Shown: positions 1 through 20,300 of the stretch, piece by piece | How positions within the stretch are numbered: position 1 is the stretch's first letter | Layout of the letters: each line of letters opens with the position of its first letter | Source: Paraspadella gotoi | Taxonomy: Eukaryota > Chaetognatha | DNA length: 64,000 nt | Assembly: GCA_051294375.1 (NCBI GenBank) | Contig: CM119268.1 | Location: 2,005,486-2,069,485, forward strand | Direction: 5' to 3' | Notes under the pieces: model-generated | Told to the model about the DNA's origin: nothing | Database searches by the model: none | Seen by the model: the letters and a program-made list of their open reading frames with translations, nothing else | Translations under genes and position numbers: made by a program

Positions 1-72
1 TAAAGCGTATCACTAATGCGGCAAAAGGCTCGACCTTAAATATTCCCTTGAAAGAAAGATTAGAAGGCGGGA

Positions 73-5870
<5,798 letters not shown>

Positions 5871-6928
5871 ATTTGTAGCCCTTCCAAGGCAAGGCTTCGC
5901 TGAGAACGTGACCTCTTCCTTTTTTTTTAAATATCGAATACTATTTCTTTTATAATCGAGGACTAGTTATTGTAGACTAGTAGAAGCGCGCGGGTAAATA
6001 TTTTATTAATAAAATGTTTCCCATGCTTTTGTTTATCACTTATAAGTGCCACGTTCGTTTATTTCATTTGTTCCGATATTACTTTGAGCAAACTACAGTT
6101 GTAAGTTGACTAGAGATGCATACAAACATCCAATATTTTTTTTAAAGTTGACACGACGAAATAACTGAAAATATAACACATGTAAACATGACTGAGGTGG
6201 AGACAAATAGTTTAGTTTTTGAAATATAATTAAGTGTGGTATCAATTTTTTAAATATTAAATAAGTCCTTGATGAAAATAAATGGAAGTTTTTATCTCGG
6301 CAACGAAGCACGTATATATTTTAGACAAAACACTTGCTGAATAAAGCTGCTTTTCGTTCCGACACACTCAATGTAGTTGGGGTTCTTCACTAAACTAGAA
6401 TCTGGTTATAAAATCAGAGATGCAGCAACATCGCATGGTTTCATAGATATTTTCGGTAGTCCTAAGTATTTTAACTACATTGTGGCCCTACAATGTAGGG
6501 TTTACTACCCTAAAATTGTAAACTCCCTGGCCTCTGATATATAACCAAATAAGATTTTTTCCCTAGCTGTCGATCTATCACTGAAACCTACATTAAAATA
6601 TCATATATAAGCAGCCTTAAATTCCTCTTAAAAAGCAATTGAATTACTCACCGAAAATAAACTTCAAAACAAAAAGTTGAACCAAAATAATGTAATTAAA
6701 CAAAATTAAAATTAACGATTTTTTAAATTAAAATTAAAAAAAAAGGCAAATCATACGTAACAAGATAAATAAATAATAAGTTAAGAAAAAAAAAAAGAAT
6801 TGAACTCAAACGGAACATACCCAAAAAAAACATACCAAAAAAACAACAAAAAAACAAAAACCAAACTATCTTTTTCCGATTGACTTGCTTTTCTCGTCTA
6901 TCGAACTACAACGACTAGATTTGAGGTT
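5871..6928. other. Intergenic, KLC 5' side to FBXL 3' side
   Basis: AT-rich DNA of about 1.06 kb lies between the KLC start codon and the stop codon of the upstream F-box gene, both on the minus strand. It must contain the KLC promoter and 5' UTR and the FBXL 3' UTR. I see no coding signal, RNA gene or clear core-promoter motif. A short inverted repeat, CCCTACAATGTAGGG, lies near 6486-6500. Confidence 0.6.
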
Positions 6929-9542
6929 TCAAATGGAGACCCAGTCCCAACGGCCGGTGAGCGTATCCTCGTTGTCGTCGTCGTCGTCATTAGAGACCCA
7001 GTTCCAATAACCGGCGCCGACGTCGTTGGAACCGATGGCGAGCGGCTCTTCGATGAAGCCCGACTCGTCGTCTTCGTCGCCCTTGGCAATCTCGTCGATC
7101 GTTTGGCCCGAGGATTGGCCAGAGGATTGACCCAAAAATTGGCCCGAAGGTTGCCCAAAGTCGTGACCGGATAGATCGGGATCGTCCTCCCGGTCGTTCC
7201 TCTTGTCACGTTCGCCGTTATCACAATGTAGCCAGGCAAAGCGACGAAATGTATCACAGATAAGATTGTTCTCGGTTTCGCTCGTTGCGCCCGAGTCGGT
7301 GGAGATGGAGTGTTCGACGGGGAAGGGGGCTTCGGAGTGGACTCCCTTGGCGGCGTCTTCGCCTGAGCCAGAATCGGCACCCAATTTATCTATGTTTTTC
7401 ACGGGCGACGCCAACATGTCCGGTCTCGTCCCGGAAACGCCGGAACCGTCGGCCATGAAACGAACTACGGAATCGTCTGGCTCGATGCGTTCTCCGTAGT
7501 AGTTGATGATTGTCAGAGCGGGTTTTGATCTTTGTAAGAATAAGTAAATATCAGTAAGGGAAATTATGGGAAACGTTTTGTGGATCGTATACAATCCCAG
7601 CCATTTGTTTCCTTTACCCGACCAATTCCATGAGAATTCGGTCGTCCACGTAATTGCACTGCTGTAGACCCAGGTATGTTAGATTTCGCATGTGTTCCAG
7701 CACCCCGACGAGCGGACTTCCCTTCAAAGCCTTAAGTCCCAAAATTTCTAGGTGCGCCATTTTCGGACATCCTTCCACGAGTTCTTTCAAACCCGCGTCC
7801 TCGATCTCCCAACACCTGCGGATTTGAGCAAAGGATGAATTCGATAAACGAGACAGAGAGATCAAGTTTAAGGATCGGAAAACGCGGGACCAACCAGGAT
7901 AAATTGAGGTACTCGAGCTTTTTGCCGCAGGCTTTGACGATCTGCTTGACCCCGTTGTCGTCGAGGTGAGAGCACTCGGGAAGTTCCAATCGTTTCAAAT
8001 CCGGAAAAGGAGAATCGCCAAAGGAGTTGGGCAAGAATAAACGAACGAGTCCGATGGAGCTAAAACCGGTGCCTAGAAAATGGGGTCAACCAGAAAGTAC
8101 AGATTTAAAATCAGTTGAGACGACTTCAATTGCACCATTTTACAATCTCATACCTCGCTTAAGGCGAAGGTGCTCCAGCTTGCCCAGCCTCCTCAGCGGA
8201 TCGACGGATATGTCCGACAGAAGATCGCAGAAGGACATGTCGAGGACGCGAAGTTGGAAGCAGGCGTGGCCGATGCTGAGGATGGAATCGTCCGTCAGCT
8301 CTTCGCCGTCGAGTCGTAACTCGACCAAGGAAGAGGAATGCAAAGAAGTGAGGATTGACAGGGAGAGGTCTGCGATCGAATATTTATCAGTAATTACTCT
8401 TCTTCTATATATTACATGAAATTTTAAATACCCGTGAGCCAGGGAATTCCGTCGGCGTTGAGCGACTTGAGTGCGTCAACCGACCTTGCCACGATCACCA
8501 CAAATTCGTCCGTCAGAGATGAGCAGTGAGACACGTTGAGACGCTCGAGACCGCGGAGGCGCGAACACAGGGCCTCGATGGCCTCGTTGGTGACGCCCTC
8601 TGTGCCCCGACATCCTTCCAAATTTACAACCTGAGTGGGAATTATGAATAATATGATTAATCAGAATATATTTCATTTTTAGATGTCGAAAATGAATATA
8701 AAGTAATAAGCGGCGTACCTTCAGTTTGGGACATTTTTCGGAGAGAACGCCGAGAACGGCGGCGTCGATGTTGTGGCAGAATCCCAAATGTATTTCTTGC
8801 AGATCGGGAATAAAAGAGGAAAAGGTCGCGACCTCGGGATAATCGATGTCACTCCAACCGGAAATGTTTAGAGATTTGAGAAGCGGCGCGCCTAAAAAAA
8901 ACGGAAGCCACTGAGTGGAGAAGAAATAGCGACAATGTGGGGGGAGATCAAAAGAAGAAAGGGAGAATTAAGGCAAAGGGAGAAAGAAAGAACGACAAAG
9001 ACTGGGGGGAAAATTATTGGAAGATAATCAGAGAAGAAAAAATTGAAACAGTCAAAGAAGGAACTGTGACAAATAGAAATAAGAGAAGGAAAAAAGAAAA
9101 TTGAAGAATGAAAAAGAAAATAATATTGGATGAAAACAAAAAGATAAGTCTAAAAATAAAAAAGCCACCATGAAATGGTAAGCTCGCGCTTGCCTTTGAT
9201 GAGACGACAGAGCGTGTAATTGGCCCCAGCGACGGAACCGTTGTAAAAGGAGAGATCCAGCTGCGTCCAGAGAAGCGGATCTTTCGTCAGTCGGTGCCAA
9301 TCTCTGCAAACGGGCGCCGCGTGCAGCACCAACTCTCTCGGGGACAAGTAGGCGAAGACGCGGAGGAGCAACTCCACGGGGAGACGGTCGAAGACGGTGG
9401 GGTCATGGTCGTCGGGGACTGGGGGAGAGGAAGACGCCGATCGAGTGGGGCTGAGAGGAGGAGGAGGAGGAGGAGGAGTAGTCGTCGTCGTCGTCGTCCA
9501 GTTGGATGTTGGAAGTCGTTGATTGTCGTCGGGTAACGACAT
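6929..9542 (-). CDS. F-box / leucine-rich-repeat protein (7 exons, 637 aa)
   Basis: A probable substrate receptor of an SCF (Skp1-Cul1-F-box) ubiquitin ligase. Exons: 9194-9542, 8719-8891, 8432-8630, 8154-8369, 7895-8072, 7618-7815, 6929-7529. They total 1,914 nt, exactly 638 codons with all phases consistent. After a Thr/Pro-rich N-terminus, the F-box spans residues ~51-92 (FDRLPVELLLRVFAYLSPRE ... CRDWHRLTKDPLLW). About ten cysteine-containing LRRs follow, with repeats such as LERLNVSHCSSLTDE, LRVLDMSFCDLLSD and LEYLNLSWCWEIEDAGL. The last ~190 residues are disordered and acidic, include a GQ[SP]SGQ run, and end in two copies of W-[ND]-W-V-S. Intron 1 uses a GC donor (GCAAGC); no GT donor restores the frame there. 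I do not recognise the FBXL subfamily, so I give no symbol. Confidence 0.9.
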
Positions 9543-11316
9543 CGGCGGAAAGTTGGGAGAGAGAGAGTATTGATTTAAACGTTTCGATTTTTCGCATAAC
9601 CGGTTTTTTTTTGGTGCGTTTATAAACGAAATATTCTAGTGAAAAAAATATATGTCATGATGATTGATCGAAGTAAATGAAGAAATCAAAAGAAGAGCTA
9701 GTCGACGTAAGAGAAGGGAAATTTAATGCGGGCACGAAAATGCGAGGCGGGTGTGATTGCGTCCGATATCTCTTAAGCCGCTCTTTGAAAAATCCGATGC
9801 AAATCAAGAAAGGGGACCCCACCCACTGGTACCCACTACAGGTCATCCATACGAATCAATGAATTTGGAATTACTTTCCTTGTTAAATAATACGTTTTCG
9901 GTAATTCTTTCACTGTAACACTATTCGAAAAATAAGTAGCTTTTAATAGGGATTTAAGTACATCTAAAGGCACTGTACAACACCGGGGTAAATAACACAA
10001 AATAAGGCCTCTAGGAAATTGAGTAATGAGTATTGAAAAGTTACGTTTCTATTAGATTCATCGATTGATTTTGCGTCCATTAAAAGTGTAAATATAAATG
10101 ATGAAAAAGCCTAATCAATAACAATAGCTAATTGATTATCGTTAACTTACAGATAACATAGCACCGCAAAAAGGCAAAATCGGTAGAATGAACGCAATTA
10201 AATCCTAAAATGTGACAGATGGAGTGCACAAAATAGGAAAACGGTTTGATAAAAATTTTATGGAGTATAAACATCTAAAATATAGCTAATTAAATTTTGA
10301 CCTTGTTAGGTCATATAAGACGAAATTTAGTGGGAAAAATAATCTTGTCAATCTTACTAGTTTTGGCAACAAAGATATTGCTTTTTTATGACATAATTTT
10401 TAGCAAGATAAAGTGCGTTGGGTTCCATTCAGTCAAAAAGTTAAATTAGTTTTTTTCCATAATAAAAAATAACATACATTATCAAAACAGTAAACTATGT
10501 TAATATGAATATTAATGCAGCTTTCAAGTAGAAAGCAAAACATGATTAGCGAACAAAAAATAATTCAACGGAATGTCTTGAGAAGCAGTAAAAGCTGATA
10601 ATTGGTCAATTGCTTGACCCAAAACTTAAAATGAGTAACGGAAATCAAATTTCCGTTTAATACATATTTCTCTTTCAGTTCCAATACTTAATCTTCACTA
10701 ACCAAGAAAAATATTTTGGAGAGTGTCCAAACTTCAATAAATTTTAAATTCATCAAAAATAAGAAAAATATTGCACATAAATGAAGGCTAAAGAGTAAAA
10801 ACTCCGCTCGTTCACACTTATCACTGACACATGATTTATTGGCCACAAAAATGGTAGCAGCGCGTTGCAAGCCGGATTAAATTTAGATTTAACAGTTGAC
10901 TAGGATTGAAAATCAATAGGCCCGAAATTGATGAAGATCGTAATCAACTGGCCGGGTTATATGGGACAACCTCGATGCCAGAAAGACGGAACAAAATTGG
11001 GCTTTTCTCTCCTCAAGAGTCGAATCTTAGAAAAAAATATTCAGAACTAGAGCTTTTACATTAATACCACTTGATCAAACGTCTATAGATTGTAATAATG
11101 AGTATGAATAAACTAAAAATAATTACGTATATATCATTTTTTTGGATTAGAATTTTGTTTAAGTCGTTTTTTTTTTAGATTATCAAGAATAAGTAGCGTT
11201 TTTTCCTTGATAAATTTTAGTCGATAATTTTAGTTGTTTTTTTTCAAGCGTCGAAATTTCATTTCAAGGAAAGGAAACAACGCCCGGCGAAAAGACGATC
11301 CCAGAGACGATATTTC
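9543..11316. other. Intergenic, FBXL 5' side to dystrophin 3' UTR
   Basis: About 1.77 kb of AT-rich DNA. It should carry the FBXL promoter and 5' UTR near 9543-9700 and the dystrophin 3' UTR on the right. The minus-strand AATAAA at 10835-10840 is a possible dystrophin poly(A) signal, but it lies about 480 nt from the stop and is only a weak suggestion. ORFs here are short and show no codon bias or recognisable motif. Confidence 0.55.
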
Positions 11317-14300
11317 TTAATCCGCCAGGTGAGAGTCGGAAGGGAAAGTTTCGGCGATTTCCCTCATGATCTCGTCGATGCCCTGATCCGGCGAAAGGGA
11401 AGACGAGTGAACAGCGGAACCGCTCGACGACAACGGTCCCGAGGAAAAGGGCGCGGTGGATGTCTGACCCGTCTGCTGATAACCTTGAGTCGTTCTCGAG
11501 TCCGCGTGATGGTGGAAATGCCTCTCCTCCGACGAGGAAGATTTCGACTGATATCCCGGCAACGACGTGGCCGAGGAAGACGGCGTCATGTGCGGGCTCG
11601 AGTGGCCCGATCCGCCGTAGCCGGCGTCGGTCGGGTGGTCGAGAAGCTGTCGAAGTCGTTGAAGTTGAGTCTCCAGTTGTCTGAAATTAATTGGAGTTAT
11701 TTATTTTTAAGTCATTTATTAGCTATACAATTAAAAAATCAAAACGAGTAACTGAGCTAAAAATGCATACTAACCTGTTGTGATCTTCCAGGATATGCAT
11801 CCTGGCTTCCAGCCTCCCTTTATGGACCCTCAGCTGTTTCGCCTCGGCCGCCATGTCGGTGTCCTTGACGACGGGGGTCGCGAGGGTAGCCGGAATCCCG
11901 GCCAAGGCCGGCGGCGGGCAAGCCGGTACGGGGGAGCCAAGGCCAGTCCGGAGACGTTGTTGGCGAAGTTGTTCATACTCACTGAGTAAGCGCGCGTTCT
12001 CTTGCTCGAGGATCTTGATGCGAGTCTCAAGATCTCGGGAGGAAGACGCGGTCAACGAGGCGATGATCTGAGCCGGAGACCTCGGGACCACGCGCTTGGA
12101 GACGCTCCGCTCGGGATCTCCGTTGAGGAGCAGCGAATAATTGTAGATGAGTTGATGCTCGTCGTCGGCGTCCGGCGACGAATGGGAGCGAGACCGGGAG
12201 CTCTCTTGCCTCTCCTCAGCCTGGGATGGGAGAAAAACAAATGTAATTAAACAAATAGTCTTCTTAATCGTAGTAACTTACCTGAGCTAATTGTGAGGCG
12301 TATAGTTCGAATCTGTTGTGGACATCTCGTATCGGATTTTCTTCCTGCGATTGATTCGAGTTAAACGAGTGATTGGCAGATGGAGAGGGCGGTCTCTGCA
12401 TTTGGTCTCCTTCCAATACCGACGAAACGGGTAAATAGCCAATTTTAGGATGCTTTCTAAAAAACTCCCGCGATTTGAATTTGTTTTTGAGTACTTTCGT
12501 AAAGTCTTTAACATCCTCTCCACTTGTGGTTGCAACGCAGTACTCTTTAATAGGATGAGTAGCTTTATGGCCTTTGCTTATACGCCCAGAGAAAAAACAA
12601 TTTTGACAAAGGTCCACGTTAAAGCATCTCAGACAACGATAACGCATGCCAACGATTGGAAATGCTTTGCAGGCATTACATTTGGCTTGGTGTTTGGCCG
12701 ATTCAGCAGCTGCCATTCTGTGTAATACCGGAAGCCATACCAAGGATTGCGGTTCACATCTCAGCCAATCTAAAAACTCAGTGGCTCTAATTTCACGTGT
12801 TTCTTGCTTGGAGGAGTGCTCGAGACAACTTCGCACAGACGGCTCGATATTAGAACCGCCAAAAGCCGCTATTTCACCAAGTTGCCGAGGAAGTTGAACA
12901 CAGTCGTGCAGTAATAGGCCGAGTTTTCTTTCATCAACAAAACCATTAGCATCTGCCACGCATCTGAAGATGTATCGGTATTTGTCATCAAGGTGAGCCT
13001 TACACATAAGAATGATAGCTACTTTGAATGATAACGCTCTCACTTTACCACTCCTTGCACTATCATATACGTTTAAAATCCAATTTAACAATAAATCAAT
13101 ATACAGAGGTATGTTTGTAACAAGCTTCGGATTATCTTTAGCGAGCTCTGTATAAATAGTTTGTGCAACTGCAATGATATCGGGAGCATCAAGAGCCCGG
13201 TCATTTTGCCCACGAAGATTATGAGTGTCAAGGGCACCAATGGCATTGTTTATGCTTAAAAGATCCAGGCAAAGAGTCTTTTGTAACAATCTTAATTTCA
13301 TTGCAGTTCTGTAGGCTGAATAACGGACTTCATTCATAGAGGAAAGAGTTTGATAAATTTCGGTCATTCTTGGGTGATCCCAATGAGTAGTTTCACTGTC
13401 ATGATTAATATAATAGGGCGCTTGATTTATGGCAACAGCTCGTTGCCAAGGATAGGAAATAGAGTTAGCCAAAAAACCTTGAGTATCAGAACCAGAAAAT
13501 TGCAAAGCTTGATGAAGATTTTTTACACGTTCTTCAATGGCAATATGCAGATGTGACCACCTTTTATTGATGTCCTCCAATTGATGGACATAAGTGTCAG
13601 ATATAATCACATCAAGATTAAGGAATTGCGCAGCCTGATTATTCACCATATCTACATCATTTTGAATACCTGAGGTGGTTTCTTTTAGTTGTCTAACATC
13701 ATCCAGTTGGTGAATTATGGAGTGAGGAGTAGGAAGATCGCTAATCTCTTTCCAATTGACTTTCACTTGTTCACCATTTGCAATTTTCTGATCAATCTCT
13801 TTCAAATTTTGCTGAAACGATATAAACGCTGGCATGCTGTCGTCAATACGCTTTAATAAAATATTGACGCGATTATTAACTTTTACCCAATCTTCTTCCA
13901 AGAGAACAATACTTTCATTTACATTTTTAACAACAATTTGATTTTCTTCTTCAATATTGGATTTAGCGCCATTTACAAAAACATTACCTTGAGTCAGACA
14001 AGTTTCAACATTGGGATTCCTAATGATTAATTCACTTTCTATCGATTTTAATTCGTCCTGTTGAATTTTGAGGGACATCATATCATTTGCTAGTTGATCA
14101 TATTTGTCTAGTTCTTGATCCTTTGTCTGCAACCAAGCTCCATGTTCTTTCATTGAAACTAAAACATTTTTTCCAAGGTTAATATCACTTTCAAGCCTTG
14201 TTTGAATTTCTTTACTTTTTTGCATGATCTTGGCCCATTGTAAATTTATATTATCCAGCTTGTAACGAACTTCATCCGCTTGTGTTATCTCTCCTGATTG

Positions 14301-17300
14301 AATCATTAAGTTTCCATTCTTATTAATTATTGAGTAAGTTTCTTCAAATTGGTATATTTCATTTTGTAATTCTTTATACCTCAAGGAAAGTTGTTCACGG
14401 TTTAGGTTTCCTTCAGTTAAGTCTTTAATTGCATTTTGTAAGGATTCTTCCGTTTTTTCAGCCCAAGTAGAGAATTGGTTAAAATCAGAATCAAAACTTT
14501 TTGACCCTGAAGTGTGTTGAAAAAACAGGGTTCGCTGAGATACTTTGTTAATTAAATTATTCCATCTTAAATTTACTCTTTCTACTGCAGCTTTAATTTT
14601 TGAAGAATCATCTTTGGTGTAAGTTTCAATCATTGTTTCCCCAATAACTAATAAATCCTGAACTTTATCTTTCCAAGCCTCAATTTCATTCTCTACAATT
14701 TTCTGGGTCTCAATTGCTCGTGTTTGTTCAGAAGAAAAATCTTCCGCATTTACGCTTTCAAACTCACCTTCTATCATATTTATCCAATGAGCATATGCTT
14801 CTAATTGATCAGCAAAATTGCAAGAATCCACAAGCATTTTGTCCAATTCTGCATACCTCTTATTTCCCTTACTTTGACAAATTTCCCATACATTTGACAA
14901 TTTTTCAGCTTTTTTTGACAGTAAATTCCTTTCACTTTCATTTTCGGTATTGATTTTAATTTCTTGAGCAAGAGCTATAATTTCTTCAAAATGAGCCTTT
15001 TTGCTGTCTATTTCCGACAATAAGCCTTTTTGCTTAACCAGCATTTCAGAAATCTCCTCAGCATCTCCTACTATTACAGTCTGATTTTTAAATGTATTAT
15101 CAAGGAGCTTTAACCAGTCCAAAATTTGACTAACTTTCTTATCAAAATCAGGATATGACGAATCTAATGCTAACAATTCTTCTGTTTGAGTTGTGAGTTC
15201 CACGTTCATTTCCTTATAAGCCATTTCTGTCCTCTGACTGACAGTTACTGAAGTAACCCGTTTGATTGATGCTTCACTTTCTTTGTGCAAGAAAGCTTCT
15301 TCCTCATTATGACCAAATTCACCTGGTTTACGGGATGAAACCTCCTCACAAACATTTTTCCAACTATTATTTAAAGTTTCAAGTTTTTCTTGCAACAGAC
15401 TTGCGTCTGGTATTGAAGACTGAGAAATGATTTCACTTCCACAACTGTTAACAGAGAGGACCACAGTTTGGTTTTCTTTGATTGCCCTTTCAAGCTCATT
15501 ATGAAGATTTCTGGCCTGTTCAGATTCATCATAAAGAGTATAGTTAGCTAGATCTTGTTCTGCTATTGATAGCCAAACAGTTAAATCTCTCATTTCACGG
15601 TGGAACTGTTGCCATTTGCTCATTGCTTCCAACCATCGATTATGGCGGTCAGAATATTCTCCACAAACCGTACTCCAATCACTTCTAAGTCTACCCATTG
15701 CTATGCCTAGTTCAGCTTCTTCATCAACATCATCTATAGTAATCATGACATCGCTGTGCTGCCTTTCAGCAGCTTCTACTAATGGTTGAATTTGTTCAAA
15801 ACGGTCCTGTATAGTTTTAAGCTTATCTTCCTGTTTAGAAAAATCCTCAAAGTCACCTCCAGTGAGCTCAGACGACTGTAATAATGACTTATTTATATCT
15901 TGTATATCGTCTAACAGCTTTTCAATAGATTTAATAAAATCAGGAGGATTGCTTGGAAGTTCAACTAAATAAACAGAAACTCGGTTACTATCAGATGCCA
16001 TGACAGATGTGGTGGTCACGGATGATGTTATCCCTTTTTCAGTTTTCTTTTTTCTCATCATGACTTGGGGTTCTTCTTCTAAAACAATATCAATTTCAGC
16101 TTCCGGCTCATGAGCTACCAAAGATTCATCATTTTCCGCCAATTCCTTGAGAATCTGCTGCTGATTCTTTAAGCTTCTAAAATTGTTATGAACCTGCATG
16201 TATCTTTTTTTAATATCAATAAGCGTTGGTTTTACAGTAAAGCCAGCGCCCTTATCCTCCAAAACTGAAGCACGTTCTTCTATTATTTCAAGATTATTTA
16301 AAGACTCTTTTAACTCTGAATCTATGTTTTGTAAATCTTCACTAGTAATATCTTCTTCTAGTTTACATTCAATATCTGAAATGTTTTGTAATAAAGTATC
16401 ACTTTCAGACTTGAATGTTTGCAGATGATGATGAAGGGCTTTAATTTCTATAACACGCAACTCATGATTAACTTGTACGGTTTTCCATCTTAATTGTAAC
16501 GCATTAATATTTTCACTCCGAGAATTCTGAAATTTTTCTTGACTAGACTGTTTTTCTTTAAGTTCCAATGCCTTGGCAAAGCTTTTCTCTATTTCGGAAA
16601 CTTGTTTCGTAATATCACTGATATTTTCGGTGTCGTTCTTGTTCAGGTCAATATGTTGCATTAAAGACGAAGATAAAATGTTTTCAAGGCCGGAAATTTT
16701 TGAATCAATATGAACTATTTCATCATCAAACTCTTTGAGAAGATCATTACTGTCAGAGCTTACTGACTCATAACTTAGGCGTCTTTCAGTTAGTTTCTCA
16801 AGAGCTGATTCAACTTCACATTCTAATGAATGATCAATTATGGACTCTGTCAACAGGTTATCATCAGGCTTACCCTGTAAAGATTGAAATGACAAAAGTT
16901 TTGACTGAATGGTTTGCCATCTTAGATTTAATCTGGTAAGCTCAGGTTCAACTGTTTTTGAATATTTTACACCACAATTCATTAACAAAATAGCTTTATC
17001 TCGAGTTTCTACAGTATGTGGGCTCACTTGGCTCATCTCCATGGACAATAATTTTAATGAGTCTAATTGGGATGGCGAATTTAGATCTTCAACTGGCAAA
17101 GATTCGAAATTTTTTACCGCTTGTTCAGCACTGTCTAACCAAATATTAACTTCAACTAAATGTTTTTTAAAGGCAACATAATCCTCCTCAGCTTTGAGAG
17201 CCATTTCCTCCAATTGAACTTTTTGGCGTGAAAGTTTTTGTTTTAGATCTTCAATATCCTTCTGTAACTGGCCAACTTTCTCGATAGCTCCTGTGGTAGT

Positions 17301-20300
17301 CCTTTCTGGAGCTAATTCTTGCAGATGGGTTGCGATCTCTTCTATAGCAGATATAATTGGTTGGCGACTGTAAAGTGATTGCAGGGAAGTAGCAACATAA
17401 TTAAGCTCATCGTCAATATCTCTAGATTTTGCGTTATTTTTTCTTTCAAGTTCAAGAGTGGTACCATCAATCCAATCATACATGACCGTTAGTTCCTTTC
17501 GAAGATTTTTTGAAATCTTAAGCGCTTTTTCAAGGTCTGTTTTACCTTCTGTTATCTGGGAACCAAATTCGTTATATGCTATCTTTAAACGGTCTATTTG
17601 TTTGGATACATGTTCTGGATAATCAACCTGTCCTTTTTCCACCAGGACTCGGCCAGTTTTGATAACATATTCAACTTCCTGTTTGATATCACTTAACATT
17701 TTATAAAGTTTCATACATTGCTCCATATAACCTTGGATTATTTCTGGTTCATAAGAGTTTAATTCAATTAAATGAACACACTTAGCAACTTGCTCTAGTA
17801 CGTTTTTAACCTTAAGCATTTTTGGTTCAAAATCAGAAGGTCTTTGAAATTTTTTAAATTTAACTATAAGTTCTACGTAACCTTTCTTTATGTTTGTATC
17901 GATTTGTTGTTCAAGTCGATTGGCAGCCTCAACTTTTCCATCAGCTCGATATGACTCCACCTGTTTTTCTAAATCATTTAAAAGTTCCTCTTGATGATCA
18001 AACTCTGCTTGCATCTGTTCATATTCTTCTGGCACATCTTGGGCCAGTACATCAGCATCTAACCTTGACTGAATTAAATAATCCATATCTGTAATCCATG
18101 CTTTATAATCTTGTATCTCTCTTTCAATGTCTTGCATTAGTTTGATAGCATCTTCTAGAACTCTTAATCTTTCTTTTCCAGATTCTTCAAGCAATTCACT
18201 TCGTTTGTTAAAGTTTTCCAATTCCTGGGTAATTTGGGCAACCATAATGTTATTTGAAACGATATCCTCCGCAAGATCATTTATCTTCATTCGATTCTCT
18301 ACATTCTTTTTGGCCAAATATCTGTCAAGATTATCAAGTTCTTCTGCAATTTGCTCACCATCTATGGCTTTCTGTGAAGCATCAGAAGCAAGTTTTTTTT
18401 CTAAATTATCTAACCACTTTGTTTCTACATCTAAAACATTTTCCAGCATATTCCACTTTTCAAGAGCTTCAGTATGATCTTTAACCCTTACATCAATCTG
18501 ACTTATAAGGTTCCACCATCTTTGATTTAAACTGGTCACCCTTCCTTGAATAGCTCTTTCCGAATCTGAAGATGAAGTAAGTGATCGTACAATTTCACCT
18601 AAGTCATCAACTTTATCTTGGAAATCACCACTCGTTTCTTGCTTAAGATTTAAGTATAATGATTTACACTTCTCTAAATCAGTATTACTTTTGACTAAAA
18701 CATCTGCTTTCTTAATCTTTTCTTCTGTATTAGTGATAAAGTCTAAAACAGTTTTGATTCCATTACTTATTTTGAAAGATTTTTCAAGAGCTGCTTCTAA
18801 ACTTTTTTTTTGGTTTGACGCAACCCTGAGAACATTTTCCCATTTCCGGTTGAGTTCAGTTAATTCCTCACTCAATATTTTACCATATTCCGGATCGGCT
18901 TCAGCCATCATCAGTTTGCCAGCTTCATTTATTGAATTCATGTTTGATTGTAATGTTACAATATCATCTTGTAGAGCCGTACTCTGTTCTATTTGAGCTT
19001 CAAGTGTGGCAGTATCTCCTAAGGCTGCCTCCTCTTCTTGAACAAAAGCGTCAACTTCTTTCATCCATGATTTCAACCCATCAACTTCTTCGTGAAATTG
19101 TCTAAGCTGATTAACAGCTCGTTCAAGTTTATCCATTCTATTATCAAGGCTATTTTTTATATCGCTCCATCGGGAATCAAGAGCAATCAAATCGGTTTCT
19201 AATTTCTTTGCTTTTTCTCCACTTGATTTTTGAATTAATTCAGAACCAGTACTTTGGATATAGATAAAACTTTTCTCCAAATCCGCAAAACCTTTCTGGG
19301 TTTCAAGACATTTTAGCTTTAAATCTTCCATAGTATCCAAATCAAAAATAGAAAATTTTTCATTTAAAATATCAGCTTCAGCATTGTTAATCCAGGAAAG
19401 TAGAGAAGTCATAGCATCTAAAAACTTTTTCGGAGGAGTTTGCTCAGCTGCTATTTGCAATAGATGCATGTGATTATTGATTTTTTCAATAATAGAGTCC
19501 CATTTCATTTTAAAATTGAGCACATCATCGTGAATATTTTTAAAATCGGCCTCACTTTCGTTAATACTAGCAGAAGAAGCAATTAAAGAATTCACTCGTT
19601 CATCATATGATCGAAATGAATTCAACTTTATTTTGCATTGTTCTAATTGTTGAGTTACTTTGTTTGAATCGTTGCCGACCTCTTCAATTGTGTCTAGCCA
19701 CTTACTATTTGTTGAAAGGACATCTTGCAGTGCTCTTAATTCTTCATTTATCTTTTTTGTCGCCACTGCTGCTTCTAAATTTTGACGATGTTCAGAAATT
19801 GAAGTTGACACACCTTCCCACTTGTAATTTATGTCACTGAGAATTTCTTTTACATTTTCAACATTTATTTCATTTTTCAACATTTTTTCTCCAGAAATAC
19901 AAATATTTTCCTTAATAGTTTTGCTTTTGCTTAAATCAGAGGAAATTTCGTTTAAAAGAACAATTTGCTCCTCCACAGTAAGAATTCTATCTTGGCGTTT
20001 ATCAGGAGATAAGAGCATAAGCGTGGATTCAGTTTTTTCATACCACTCATTAAATGCATTCTTAGAAGCCTCAAATTCACTAAAGTGCTCTTCCACAACA
20101 TCACTTTTGAGACTGCCTTTATCTTTAAAAGATTTTGACTCTGTCGCAACAACCGCAGGTTCTTGCAAAATAGATACATCTATACCTGTTTTGGTTATCT
20201 TGTGACTTTGATGTTCCATTTGATGAACTAAGTTATCCCACGCTTCGGTAAAATCTTCTAATTCAGCTTGTATAACCTCAATTGATTTAGATTCTGCATC

